A stretch of 64,000 bases of DNA from Salana multivorans (GTDB lineage Bacteria; Actinomycetota; Actinomycetes; Actinomycetales; Beutenbergiaceae), in assembly GCF_003751805.1 (NCBI RefSeq), contig NZ_RKHQ01000001.1, positions 434,001-498,000 on the forward strand, written 5' to 3'. Below, in pieces: positions 1-9,618 of this stretch. The translations under genes and the position numbers were made by a program. The notes beneath the pieces are model-generated. The model saw nothing but the letters and a program-made list of their open reading frames with translations, searched no databases and was not told where the DNA came from. Numbering within the stretch: the first letter of the stretch is position 1; every line of letters begins with the position of its first letter.

Positions 1-865
1 CCTCGGCGAGCACGCGCGAGACCACCTCGAACCACACCAGCGCGCCCGCGCCGATGACGTCGACCCGGCCGGGCTGCAGGTAGGGCAGCTCGCCGCGCTC
101 GGCCCGGGTCAGGTGCAGCACGTCCTGCGCCGCGGCGAGCACGATCCCGGCGGGCAGGACGGCCCCGTCGATCCGCTCGCGCACGTACGAGGGCAGGCGC
201 TGCGCGTGCGCCGTGAGCGTCGTGACCGTTCCCGCGACGCCGATGAGCGTCGCGGTCTCCCCCAGCGGGACCGCGGCGGCCGCGCGGTCGAGGGCCTCGC
301 GCGCGTCGGCGGCGGCCGCGTCGATCTCGGCCTGGGTGGGCGGATCGGAGTGCAGGTGCCGCTCGTGCAGCCGCACGGAGCCGACGTCGAGCGAGATGGC
401 CGCGACGGGCTCGCGCTCGCCGAGGACGAGCTCCGTCGAGCCGCCGCCGAGGTCGACGACGAGGTAGGGACCCGGGTGCTCACCGGAGGCGACGGACACC
501 GCCCCGGCGAACGACAGCTCGGCCTCCTCGGCGCCGGTCACCACCTCGGGGCGGATCCCGAGGATCTCCTCGACGGCGCCGGCGAACTCACCGGCGTTCT
601 CGGCGTCGCGGGTCGCCGACGTCGCGACGAACCGGGTGCGCTCGACGTCGTGCGCCGCGATCAGCTCCGCGAACTCGCGCAGCGCGTCGAGGGTCCGGCC
701 CAGCGCCTCCGGGTCGAGTCGGCCGGTCCGGTCGACGCCCTGGCCGAGCCGCGTCACCGTCCCGGTGCGGACCACCTCGGTGGTCGTTCCGACGCCCGGG
801 AGGACGTCGGCGATGAGGAGGCGGACGGTGTTCGTCCCACAGTCGATGGCAGCAACGCGAGTCAC
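1..865 (-). CDS. ppx: Ppx/GppA-family exopolyphosphatase (3' end outside window)
   Basis: The protein begins at a GTG with VTRVAAIDCGTNTVRLL, the glycine/threonine-rich phosphate-binding loop of the ASKHA-fold exopolyphosphatase and guanosine pentaphosphatase family. A second phosphate motif, VVDLGGGSTE, follows about 140 residues later. Enzymes of this family remove terminal phosphate from polyphosphate or hydrolyse pppGpp in the cytosol; which substrate applies here is not visible. About 288 codons lie in the window and the frame is still open at position 1. In many actinobacteria ppx follows eno, the FtsB-like gene and DUF501; here dinB, a lipoprotein and a small membrane gene lie in between. 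The family call is secure; the start is inferred from the conserved N-terminus. Confidence 0.92.
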   Translation of the reverse strand, partial: MTRVAAIDCGTNTVRLLIADVLPGVGTTTEVVRTGTVTRLGQGVDRTGRLDPEALGRTLDALREFAELIAAHDVERTRFVATSATRDAENAGEFAGAVEEILGIRPEVVTGAEEAELSFAGAVSVASGEHPGPYLVVDLGGGSTELVLGEREPVAAISLDVGSVRLHERHLHSDPPTQAEIDAAAADAREALDRAAAAVPLGETATLIGVAGTVTTLTAHAQRLPSYVRERIDGAVLPAGIVLAAAQDVLHLTRAERGELPYLQPGRVDVIGAGALVWFEVVSRVLAE

Positions 866-963
866 GACGAGGAGCCTATTGCGCCCCACCGACATCCGAC
901 GCGTCGCGGTCGCCGTCCGACCCACCCCGGGTCGATGTCGTACCGTCGTGCGACTCTCTGGGC

Positions 964-2130
964 ATGACCAGTCCGGACGGGGCGCGAGCCACCGTCATCC
1001 ACGCCGATCTCGACGCGTTCTACGCCTCGGTCGAGCAGCGGGACTCGCCCCGGCTGCGGGGGCGCCCCGTCGCGGTCGGCGGCGGCGTCCTGCTGGCGGT
1101 GAGCTACGAGGCGAAGCGGCTGGGCGTCCAGGCGCCGATGGGCATCCGTCAGGCGCGCGGGCTGTGCCCCGACCTCGTCGTCGTCCGACCGCGGTTCGAC
1201 GCCTACACGGCGGCGTCGCGCGCGGTGTTCGAGATCTTCCGGGACACGACGCCGAACGTCCGCGGCGTCTCGATCGACGAGGCGTTCCTCGACGTCGCCG
1301 GCCTCCGCCGGATCGACGGGGCGCCCAGCGACATCGCCGCGCGGGTCCGGCGGCGGGTGCGCGAGGAGGTCGGGCTGGCGATCACCGCCGGCGTGGCGCG
1401 GACGCCCTTCCTCGCGAAGGTCGCGAGCGGCGTGGCCAAGCCGGACGGGCTGCTGGTGGTCGAGCCGTGGGAGGAGGCGGCGTTCCTCGGCCCGCTCCCG
1501 CTCGGCCGGCTGTGGGGCGTCGGACCGGTGACCGCGCGCCGGCTCGCACGGTTCGGCCTGTACACCGCCGGCGACGTGGCCGACCTCGACCTCGGCCTCC
1601 TCGTCGGGATCCTCGGACCGGGCGGCGGCCACCACCTGTACCGCGCGGTCCACGGGCTCACGCAGACGCGCGTCCACGCCGAGACCCGCCGCTCGATCGG
1701 CGCTCAGCACGCCCTGGGGAGCCGGCCGCGTCCGTGGCGGGAGGTCGAGGGCGTCCTGCTCTCGCTCGTCGACCGGGTGTGCGAGCGGCTACGGTCGGCG
1801 GGGCTGCTGGCCGGGGGCGTCGTCGTCCGGCTGCGCTACGGGGACTTCACCCGGGCCAGCCGCTCGCACCGGCTCGGACATCCCACCGGATCGACGGCGC
1901 GCGTGGCCGAGACGGCCCGACGGCTGCTCGATCGCGACGTCGCGACGATCGCGCGACGCGGGCTGACGCTCGTCGGCGTCGCCCTGACCGACCTGTCGGA
2001 CGCGGGCGCCTACCAGCCGATGCTCGGGGAGCCGACGACGACCCTCGACGCGACGGTCGACGGGCTGCGGACGCGCCACGGCCGAGGCAGCCTCACCCGG
2101 GCCAGCCTGCTCAGCCGGCCCCCGCCGTGA
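964..2130 (+). CDS. dinB: DNA polymerase IV (Y family)
   Basis: This 388-residue protein is a translesion DNA polymerase of the Y family. The N-terminus has the palm motif IHADLDAFYASVE with the first metal ligand at D15. The second catalytic motif, SIDEAFLD, places D105 and E106 in the active site. The usual DinB order follows: palm, helix-hairpin-helix thumb (WGVGPVTARRLARFG) and little finger. The length matches the family. It runs away from ppx, and its last 20 bp overlap the convergent lipoprotein gene. No LexA box was identified upstream. Its role would be error-prone bypass of damaged bases, in the cytosol. Confidence 0.93.
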   Translation: MTSPDGARATVIHADLDAFYASVEQRDSPRLRGRPVAVGGGVLLAVSYEAKRLGVQAPMGIRQARGLCPDLVVVRPRFDAYTAASRAVFEIFRDTTPNVRGVSIDEAFLDVAGLRRIDGAPSDIAARVRRRVREEVGLAITAGVARTPFLAKVASGVAKPDGLLVVEPWEEAAFLGPLPLGRLWGVGPVTARRLARFGLYTAGDVADLDLGLLVGILGPGGGHHLYRAVHGLTQTRVHAETRRSIGAQHALGSRPRPWREVEGVLLSLVDRVCERLRSAGLLAGGVVVRLRYGDFTRASRSHRLGHPTGSTARVAETARRLLDRDVATIARRGLTLVGVALTDLSDAGAYQPMLGEPTTTLDATVDGLRTRHGRGSLTRASLLSRPPP

Positions 2131-2635
2131 GGTCGAGCGAGTCCATCAGCACGGACCAGGCGGCCGCGAGGTCGGCCTCCTCGCAGGACATGATGAGCGA
2201 GAAGGACCGCTCCCCGTTGCGCGCCAGGAGCATGTTCGCGGCGATACCACCGGGCAGCCCCGCCATGGCCGAGCCCTCGACGACGACCTCGACGCCGTCG
2301 ATCGTCCTGGTCGAGACCGTCTCGCCGTCCCGCGCGGGGTACTCCCCGTCGGGGATCTCGCCCGCCACGATCGTGACGCTCGCGACCGGGTCGGCCCGCT
2401 CGGCCGAGAAGTCGAACCCGCCGTCGTCGGTCGCGACGAAGCCGTCCGGGAGCAGGAAGGCGAGGCCGAGGTGGTCGACGTCGAACGCCGCGGTCGCGTC
2501 GGCCGTGGCGGCGGTCCCGGCCGTGGTGGTCCCGGCGGCGGGCGACGCGGCGTGCCCGGCGTCCGACGGCCGCACGCAGCCGGTCAGCAGGAGACCGAGG
2601 AGAAGGGCGCCAAGGACGGCCCGGCGGCGGTGCAT
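2111..2635 (-). CDS. Small secreted lipoprotein of unknown function
   Basis: The 174-residue product starts with positively charged residues and a hydrophobic stretch ending in LLTGC, a lipobox with the modified cysteine at C20, so it should be lipid-anchored outside the cytoplasmic membrane. A spacer rich in Ala and Thr follows. The remaining 120 residues look like a compact beta-rich domain (DHLGLAFLLPDGFVATDDGG onward) that I cannot match to a named family. The gene overlaps the 3' end of dinB convergently and is divergent from the PLDc_N gene. No function is proposed. Confidence 0.75.
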   Translation of the reverse strand: MHRRRAVLGALLLGLLLTGCVRPSDAGHAASPAAGTTTAGTAATADATAAFDVDHLGLAFLLPDGFVATDDGGFDFSAERADPVASVTIVAGEIPDGEYPARDGETVSTRTIDGVEVVVEGSAMAGLPGGIAANMLLARNGERSFSLIMSCEEADLAAAWSVLMDSLDLTAGAG

Positions 2636-2746
2636 GGCGCCATGCTAGGGACGGCGGGGCTCCGTGTCCCGGGGACGCCCGCGGATCGCCTCCCGCCGAT
2701 CCTCCGGCGGGGTGAGAATGGGGGGACGCGCACCCGAGGAGGAGCC

Positions 2747-2995
2747 ATGGCCCGCAAGCAGCGTCCACACGAGAGTCCGCACGAGCGGTGGGAGGACCTC
2801 GGCCGAGGCAAGCGCCGCGCGATCGTCGTGCTCGGGGCCGTCCAGGTGTCGCTCACCGCGTGGGCGGCGTACGACCTGTGGCACCGGCCGGCCGAGCAGG
2901 TCAAGGGCGGGCACAAGCTGCCGTGGGCGCTGTCGCTCGCGGTCAACTGGGTCGGGCCGATCACCTACCTGGCCGCGGGGCGCGTCAAGCCCTAG
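2747..2995 (+). CDS. PLDc_N-domain small membrane protein
   Basis: This 82-residue protein has a charged N-terminus and two hydrophobic segments (about residues 23-41 and 55-78). Its pattern, a conserved D before the first polar turn, then AEQV, then N-x-VGPITYLAAGR near the end, resembles the phospholipase-D-nuclease N-terminal (PLDc_N) family of small actinobacterial membrane proteins. Despite the name these carry no catalytic motif. The ATG is preceded by GAGGAGC, a good ribosome binding site, which decides the start over longer options. It sits between a divergent lipoprotein gene and a convergent DUF501 gene. Cellular role unknown. Confidence 0.75.
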   Translation: MARKQRPHESPHERWEDLGRGKRRAIVVLGAVQVSLTAWAAYDLWHRPAEQVKGGHKLPWALSLAVNWVGPITYLAAGRVKP

Positions 2996-3025
2996 CCCGC
3001 GGTCACGCCGGAGCCGGTCGGCGCC

Positions 3026-3673
3026 TCAGCAGGTGCAGCGGGTCGGGCGCCACTCGTCGGCGATGAGGTCGAGCGCCTCGTCGCCGAGCGGGTTGACGCC
3101 GCGCCCCCGCGCGAGCGCGTGCCCGACGAGCACGTGGAGGCACTTGACGCGCGCGGGCATCCCGCCGGCCGAGATGCCGGTGATCTCGGGGACGTCGCCC
3201 AGCTCGGCGCGCCGGTCGAGGTAGTCCTCGTGCGCCGCCCGGTAGCGGGCGGCCAGCTCGGGGTCCTCGGCCAGCCGGTGCGTCATCTCGGCCATGACGC
3301 CGTTCGCCTCGAGCGTCGACACCGCGGCCACCGCGCCCGGCGCCGTGAGGTAGTAGGTGGTCGGGAACGGCGTGCCGTCGGGCAGACGCGGGGCCGTGCG
3401 CACGACCGTCGGGCGTCCGCAGACGCAGCGCGCGGCCACCTCGACGACGCCGCGGGGCACGCGGCCGAGCTGCTCGGCAACCGCCGCGAGGTCCGCCTCG
3501 TCGACACGGCCCTCCCCCGACGCCTCCCCACCGGACGACGCGGACGCGGCCGGCGCGGACGCGGCCGGCGCCTCGACCGCCACCGCGCCCTCGCGGGCAT
3601 CGGTGCCGGGCAGGTCGCGGTGCGCGCGCACGCCGGCGACGCCGGGCGTCGGCTGGCTCTCGGGGTCGATCAC
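3026..3673 (-). CDS. DUF501-family protein
   Basis: The conserved block runs from the segment ADLAAVAEQLGRVPRG through CVCGRP, the TTYYLT segment, a helical region and GNP-like VNPLGDEAL to the Cys-containing end RPTRCTC. That is the full extent of DUF501, whose members lie next to enolase and the FtsB/DivIC gene across actinobacteria. The Cys pairs (CVCG and CTC) could bind metal, but this is inference. I chose the GTG at 3673 because it avoids an 80-bp overlap with the upstream gene; the frame stays open further upstream to 3829. The residues before the conserved block are Ala/Glu/Gly-rich and probably disordered. Confidence 0.85.
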   Translation of the reverse strand: MIDPESQPTPGVAGVRAHRDLPGTDAREGAVAVEAPAASAPAASASSGGEASGEGRVDEADLAAVAEQLGRVPRGVVEVAARCVCGRPTVVRTAPRLPDGTPFPTTYYLTAPGAVAAVSTLEANGVMAEMTHRLAEDPELAARYRAAHEDYLDRRAELGDVPEITGISAGGMPARVKCLHVLVGHALARGRGVNPLGDEALDLIADEWRPTRCTC

Positions 3674-3752
3674 CCCACCATTGTCGCCGAGGACGACGCG
3701 GCGGAGCACCGGGAGCTGCCGGCGAGCGGGAGGGCCGGGCCGAGCCGACGCG

Positions 3753-4475
3753 TCAGCCCGCGGCGCCGCCCTCGCCCGGATCGGTGCCGGTGGCATCGGT
3801 GCCGGTGGCCGGGTCGGCCCCCTCGCCACCCTCGGCGGGAGCCTCGTCCGTCCCGGCCGGCGCCTCGTCCGACGCGGCTCGCTCCGCCGCCTCGGTCCGC
3901 ATCGTCTCGGCGGCCGCGCCCGCGACGTCGACCGAGTACCAGACCGACACGTACCAGGGATCGGCGACGGACGGCTCGTAGCCGGCGCGGCTGTCGCCGT
4001 CGTCCTCCGTCGACGTGCCGTCCCCGGTCACCGTCTCGGGATCGATGACGCGGTAGAGCGTCTCGCCCGGCAGCGTGTAGGAGAACCGGTCGCGCGCCTG
4101 GGCCTTGATGAACTCGGGGTCCTGCCACCGCGCGAGCTCCGCCTCGGTGGCCGCGATCCGCTCCTGCGTCTGCGCGAGCTGGCCGTTGAGCTCCCGCAGC
4201 TGCTCCTGCTGGGCGACGTACGCCCGCAGCGTCGGGGCCAGGATGATGAACGCCACGAGCAGCGCGAGGACCACGCCGAGCGTGCGCATCGTGAAGCGCC
4301 GCGACTCGGGCGGCTCGTCGCGCTCGGCGGTACCCGCAGGGACGCTCGATCCCGCCCGCGTCCTGGCCGGAGCCCGCCCCGGTGCACCCGGGCGGGACGC
4401 CGGACGCGAGCCGGGCTTCGCCGGGGCACGCGTCGGAGACGTCGTTCGGGCACTCACCCCGTCATGGTGCACCAC
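3753..4475 (-). CDS. FtsB/DivIC-like septum formation initiator
   Basis: Roughly 60 Pro/Arg/Ala-rich cytoplasmic residues precede one membrane helix (about 64-87). A heptad-like coiled coil follows (about 88-117, containing QQEQLRELNGQLAQTQ), then WQDPEFIKAQARDRFSYTLPGE, the hallmark of the FtsB/DivIC family. These bitopic proteins link the cell-division complex. At 240 residues it is longer than the usual 100-150 because of the disordered N-terminus and an Ala/Glu/Gly/Thr-rich extracytoplasmic tail after residue 185. It follows enolase on the same strand behind a strong hairpin. The ATG at 4475 is provisional; a GTG a few codons in is also possible. Confidence 0.88.
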   Translation of the reverse strand: MVHHDGVSARTTSPTRAPAKPGSRPASRPGAPGRAPARTRAGSSVPAGTAERDEPPESRRFTMRTLGVVLALLVAFIILAPTLRAYVAQQEQLRELNGQLAQTQERIAATEAELARWQDPEFIKAQARDRFSYTLPGETLYRVIDPETVTGDGTSTEDDGDSRAGYEPSVADPWYVSVWYSVDVAGAAAETMRTEAAERAASDEAPAGTDEAPAEGGEGADPATGTDATGTDPGEGGAAG

Positions 4476-4557
4476 GCCCCCGCCGTCGCCGAGCTGCCGC
4501 GCCGCCGGACCCGAGGGTCAACGCGTGCGCGGCGCCGGGTCGTCCTCGGCGCGGGAA

Positions 4558-4598
4558 CGACGAACCCCCCGCCCGGAGACCGGACGGGGGGTTCGTCG
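4558..4598 (-). terminator. Intrinsic-type hairpin after eno
   Basis: A nearly perfect inverted repeat: a 13-bp outer stem (CGACGAACCCCCC pairing with its complement) continues inward, past one mismatch, with three further pairs around a 5-nt loop. It lies 8 bases past the enolase stop. There is no long T run, as is common for actinobacterial terminators. It probably separates eno from the FtsB-like gene. Confidence 0.75.
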
Positions 4599-4605
4599 AA
4601 CCGAC

Positions 4606-6033
<1,428 letters not shown>

Positions 6034-6164
6034 TCACTCGCGACGGCGCCGCCGCGCCCCCGGGCGGGGCCCGACGAGGCCGGCTCCGAGACCCGTCGCG
6101 ACGGGCCCGCGCGCCCCGGCACCACTGCTGGCCACCCCCGGCACCGGCGCCCACCCCCGGGCGC

Positions 6165-7160
6165 CTACCCGCCGCTGGACTCCCGCACGACGAGCTCGTA
6201 CGGCGCCTCGACCTCCTGCGGCGCGAGGCCCGGGTCGGCGATCCGGGCGACGAGCCGCCGCACCGCCTCCCGCGCGATGAACCGCTTGTCCGGCGCGACC
6301 GTGGTGAGCGACGGCGTCGCGTACTGCCCGTCCTCGATGTCGTCGAAGCCGACGACGGCGATGTCCTCCGGCACCCGCAGCCCGGCACCGAGGATCACCC
6401 GCATCGCGCCGAGCGCGAGCAGGTCGTTGAAGCAGAACACGGCGTCCGGGGGCTCCCCGCCCGCGAGCAGGCCGCGCATGGCCGTCGCACCGTCCGCGCG
6501 GTGGAACCGCCGGGCGCCCACCAGCAGCTCGGGGTCGAAGGCGATGCCGGCGTCGGCGAGCGCCGCCGAGTAGCCGGCCGTCCGCATCCGCGCCGTCACG
6601 TGCGGCTGGTCCCCGATCGCCGCGACGCGGCGCCGCCCGGAGGCGATGAGGTGCGCCGTCGCGTCGCGGGCCGCGCCGACGTTGTCGATCATCACGTGGT
6701 CGCACAGGCCGTCGTCCGAGCGCTCGCCGAGGAGCACGACGGGGCTGCGCGCCGCGAGCCGGTGGATGTCCGACCCGTGGAGCGAGATCGGGGAGAAGAT
6801 CAGCCCGTCGAACAGCGGCGCGGGGCCGGAGCGGAGCTGCTCCCGCTCGCGCGCGACCCGCCCGTCGGTCTGCTCGAGCATGACGCGGTACCCGAGCGCC
6901 TCGGCCTCCTCGACGACGAACCGGGCGAGCTCGGCGAAGTAGGGGACGTCGAGCTCGGGGATGGCCAGCGCGATGATGCCGGTGCGTCCGGTCCGGAGCG
7001 TGCGCGCCAGGACGTTGGGTCGGTAGCCGAGATCCGTGATCGCGTCCTCGACCCGGCTGCGCGTCGCCGGCGCGATCGGCCCGTGACCGTTGACGACGTT
7101 CGAGACGGTGCGCGGGGAGACCCCGGCGCGCCGCGCCACGTCCTTGAGTGTCACCGCCAC
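6165..7160 (-). CDS. LacI-family transcriptional repressor
   Basis: The 331-residue protein starts VAVTLKDVARRAGVSPRTVS, the LacI-type helix-turn-helix, then the hinge-helix segment LGYRPNVLARTLRTGRTG, followed by a periplasmic-binding-like sensor domain (FDDIEDGQYATPSLTTVAPDK near the C-terminus). Starting at the GTG gives standard length. A TACAGT -10 box ends 6 nt before the GTG, so the mRNA is probably leaderless. The gene is divergent from a sugar ABC importer and hydrolase operon. It most likely represses that operon, and itself, until a hemicellulose-derived sugar is bound; the ligand cannot be read from sequence. Confidence 0.93.
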   Translation of the reverse strand: MAVTLKDVARRAGVSPRTVSNVVNGHGPIAPATRSRVEDAITDLGYRPNVLARTLRTGRTGIIALAIPELDVPYFAELARFVVEEAEALGYRVMLEQTDGRVAREREQLRSGPAPLFDGLIFSPISLHGSDIHRLAARSPVVLLGERSDDGLCDHVMIDNVGAARDATAHLIASGRRRVAAIGDQPHVTARMRTAGYSAALADAGIAFDPELLVGARRFHRADGATAMRGLLAGGEPPDAVFCFNDLLALGAMRVILGAGLRVPEDIAVVGFDDIEDGQYATPSLTTVAPDKRFIAREAVRRLVARIADPGLAPQEVEAPYELVVRESSGG

Positions 7161-7186
7161 GGCGCGACTGTAGCGCGCTCGCCCGC

Positions 7187-7268
7187 ACTTGCGCACGATG
7201 CACTTCCTCGAACAGGGCACTTGCGCACGATGCAAGTCGCGCACTAGCCTGGTTGCGCACGATGCAAC
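7187..7268. promoter_or_regulatory. Three phased LacI-type operators and divergent promoters
   Basis: Three copies of the core TTGCGCACGATGCA start at 7189, 7221 and 7253, exactly 32 bp apart. Copy 2 is an ACTTGC-N7-GCAAGT inverted repeat and copy 3 is GTTGC-N7-GCAAC; copy 1 has a poorer right half. Copy 1 covers the likely -35 region of the repressor gene. Copy 2 overlaps a TTGCGC -35 for the importer operon, whose -10 TAGCCT is at 7245-7250. Copy 3 lies at the expected transcription start. Confidence 0.85.
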
Positions 7269-7324
7269 TGGTCGTCGCCCTCGGGCCGGCCACGCATCAC
7301 CCGTTGACACGAAGGAGTGAAGAC

Positions 7325-8689
7325 ATGGCTGTTGTGAGTGCAGCTCACGGCCGATGGCGACGGACCGGGCTCGCGGTGAGCGCGCTCCTGGCGGGCGCCC
7401 TGGCCGTGGCGGCCTGCGGGCCGTCCATCTCGAACGACGCCGGCGACGGCGACGCGCTGACCCTGCCGGAGGACTTCGAGCCGTCCGGCGAGATCACGAT
7501 CTGGGACCGCTCGGGCGACCTCTTCCAGGTGTTCGACACCGTCATCGAGCGGTTCAACGAGAAGTACCCGGACATCAAGGTCAACCACCTCGCCGTCGAC
7601 ATCGACGCGAAGCTGGCCAACACGCTCATCTCGGGCGCCGAGGTGCCGGACGGGACGTTCATCGACGACTCCCAGGTGAGCACGCTCTCCCCGCACCTGT
7701 ACGACCTCACGGAGCTGCTCGCGCCGTACGAGAAGGACATCGTGACCCAGAAGCTCGCCGTCGGCAGCAAGGACGGTCGCTTCTACGGCGTGCCGTGGGA
7801 CCTCGACCCGGGGCTGCTCTACTACCGCGCGGACGTGCTCGAGGACGCCGGCGTCGACCCGGACTCCATCGCGACGTACGACGACCTCCTCGAGGCCGCG
7901 CGCACGGTCAAGGAGAAGAACCCGGACAGCTACCCGATCCGGCTGGAGGAGGGCGCCTACCTCGGCCAGATGTGGCTCGAGATGTTCGCCAACCAGGCCG
8001 GGACGAACATGACGGACGAGGAGGGCAACCTCCGGCTCGACTCCGACGAGTACCGCCAGATCCTCGGCTGGCTGCAGACCGTCGTCCAGGAGGACCTCGG
8101 CGCCAAGGCGACCTACATGGACCCGACCGACCTGCAGCGCCTCGACGACGGGACGACGGTCTTCGTCCCGTGGTCGATCTGGTGGGACTACGTCCCGCAG
8201 ACGGTGCTCACGCAGACGCAGGGCGCGTGGCGCGCCATGCTCCTGCCCGCCTGGGAGGAGGGCGGTGCGCGCTCGGGCGCCATGGGCGGCTCGAGCTTCG
8301 CGATCCCGAAGGACGCGCAGAACCCCGAGCTCGCCTGGCTGTTCTACGAGTTCCTCGTGTTCGACCCCGAGGGCTACCAGCTCGTCTACGGCCCGAACGA
8401 GATCTACCCCGGCGGGCTCAACACCTCGATCCCGTCCTACCTGCCCGCGCTGCGCGGCGAGCCGCTGTTCGACCCCGTCCCGGCGCTCGGCGACCAGAAC
8501 CTGTGGGAGATCGCGTCGCAGGCGGCGAACGAGGTGCCCGGCGGCGTGCCGACGCCGTCCTGGTGGCCCAGCGCCGTCGACTACCTCGGCGACAACCTCC
8601 AGCGTCTGCTCGACGGGACGATGACGCCGGACGAGGTGATCGAGAGCTCGACCCGGGACATCCAGACCAACCTGGTGGACCGGGGATGA
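7325..8689 (+). CDS. Sugar ABC transporter substrate-binding lipoprotein
   Basis: The 454-residue protein has a Sec signal ending in the lipobox LAVAAC (modified C31). A two-lobed carbohydrate-binding protein of the MalE/family 1 type follows: FNEKYPDIKVNHLAVDID near the start, GVPWDLDPGLLYYR in the ligand cleft and GGSSFAIPKDAQNPELAW in the C-lobe. It would capture an oligosaccharide outside the membrane for the two permeases encoded just downstream. A GAAGGAG ribosome site precedes the ATG. Its stop overlaps the next start by 4 bp. No ATPase gene is in this operon, so a shared MsiK-type ATPase elsewhere is likely. Confidence 0.95.
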   Translation: MAVVSAAHGRWRRTGLAVSALLAGALAVAACGPSISNDAGDGDALTLPEDFEPSGEITIWDRSGDLFQVFDTVIERFNEKYPDIKVNHLAVDIDAKLANTLISGAEVPDGTFIDDSQVSTLSPHLYDLTELLAPYEKDIVTQKLAVGSKDGRFYGVPWDLDPGLLYYRADVLEDAGVDPDSIATYDDLLEAARTVKEKNPDSYPIRLEEGAYLGQMWLEMFANQAGTNMTDEEGNLRLDSDEYRQILGWLQTVVQEDLGAKATYMDPTDLQRLDDGTTVFVPWSIWWDYVPQTVLTQTQGAWRAMLLPAWEEGGARSGAMGGSSFAIPKDAQNPELAWLFYEFLVFDPEGYQLVYGPNEIYPGGLNTSIPSYLPALRGEPLFDPVPALGDQNLWEIASQAANEVPGGVPTPSWWPSAVDYLGDNLQRLLDGTMTPDEVIESSTRDIQTNLVDRG

Positions 8690-9615
8690 CCCTCGCCACG
8701 TCGACCGCCCCGGGCGTCGTCCAGGCCCCTCCCGCGCCGCGTCGGCGGCGCGGGAGGGGGCTGTACCGGACCCTCGCGCCCTACCTGTTCGTCACGCCGT
8801 TCCTCGCGTTCTTCGTCGCGTTCGGCGTCTACCCGATGCTGTTCGCCCTCCAGCTCAGCTTCACGGACTGGCGCGGTGCCGGCACGGCGCAGTGGGTCGG
8901 GTGGGACAACTACCTCTACCTCCTGCAGAACCCGGCGTTCTGGAGCTCGCTCGCCACCTCGGGCGCGCTCTGGCTCATGACGGTGCCCGTCCAGATCCTC
9001 GTCGGCACGATCGCCGCGGTCATCCTCAACAACACCCTCATGCGGGGCCGGGGGCTGGCGCGATCGTTCCTGCTCCTGCCGTTCGTGACGCCGCTGGTCG
9101 CGATGGCGCAGGTCTGGATCATCACGTTCGACCAGAACCACGGCGCGGTCAACGCGTTCCTCGGCCTGTTCGGGCTGCCCGACATCGGCTGGCTCACGAC
9201 GACGGTCTGGGCCAAGCCGACGATCGCGCTGCTGTTCCTGTGGAAGACGACGGGCTTCGCGGTCATCATCCTGCTCGCCGGGCTCCAGGCGATCCCCGGC
9301 GACGTGTACGAGGCCGCCGCGCTCGACGGCGCCAGCCGCGCGCGTCAGCTCTGGGAGATCACCCTGCCGCTGCTGCGCCGGACGACGGCGTTCCTCGTCG
9401 TCATGCAGACGCTCGCGGTGTTCCAGATGTTCGCCGAGCCGTTCATGCTCACCCAGGGCGGTCCGTACGGGTCGACGACGACGGCCGGCTACAACCTCTA
9501 CAAGTACATCCGGGTGTCCGACCTCGGCACCGGCGCCGCGAACTCGTTCCTGCTCGTGGTGATCGTCGTGCTGCTCTCGCTCGCGACCATCCGATTCCTG
9601 CGGCCGAAGGACTGA
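8686..9615 (+). CDS. Sugar ABC transporter permease (MalF type)
   Basis: This 309-residue permease has about six membrane helices after an Arg-rich cytoplasmic tail. It carries the EAA loop that contacts the ATPase, seen as EAAALDGASRARQLWEITLPLL. Length and topology fit the MalF/UgpA type permeases of family 1 carbohydrate importers. ATGA overlap with the binding-protein gene indicates translational coupling. It should pair with the permease encoded next to form the membrane pore. Confidence 0.95.
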   Translation: MTLATSTAPGVVQAPPAPRRRRGRGLYRTLAPYLFVTPFLAFFVAFGVYPMLFALQLSFTDWRGAGTAQWVGWDNYLYLLQNPAFWSSLATSGALWLMTVPVQILVGTIAAVILNNTLMRGRGLARSFLLLPFVTPLVAMAQVWIITFDQNHGAVNAFLGLFGLPDIGWLTTTVWAKPTIALLFLWKTTGFAVIILLAGLQAIPGDVYEAAALDGASRARQLWEITLPLLRRTTAFLVVMQTLAVFQMFAEPFMLTQGGPYGSTTTAGYNLYKYIRVSDLGTGAANSFLLVVIVVLLSLATIRFLRPKD

Positions 9616-9618
9616 CCC

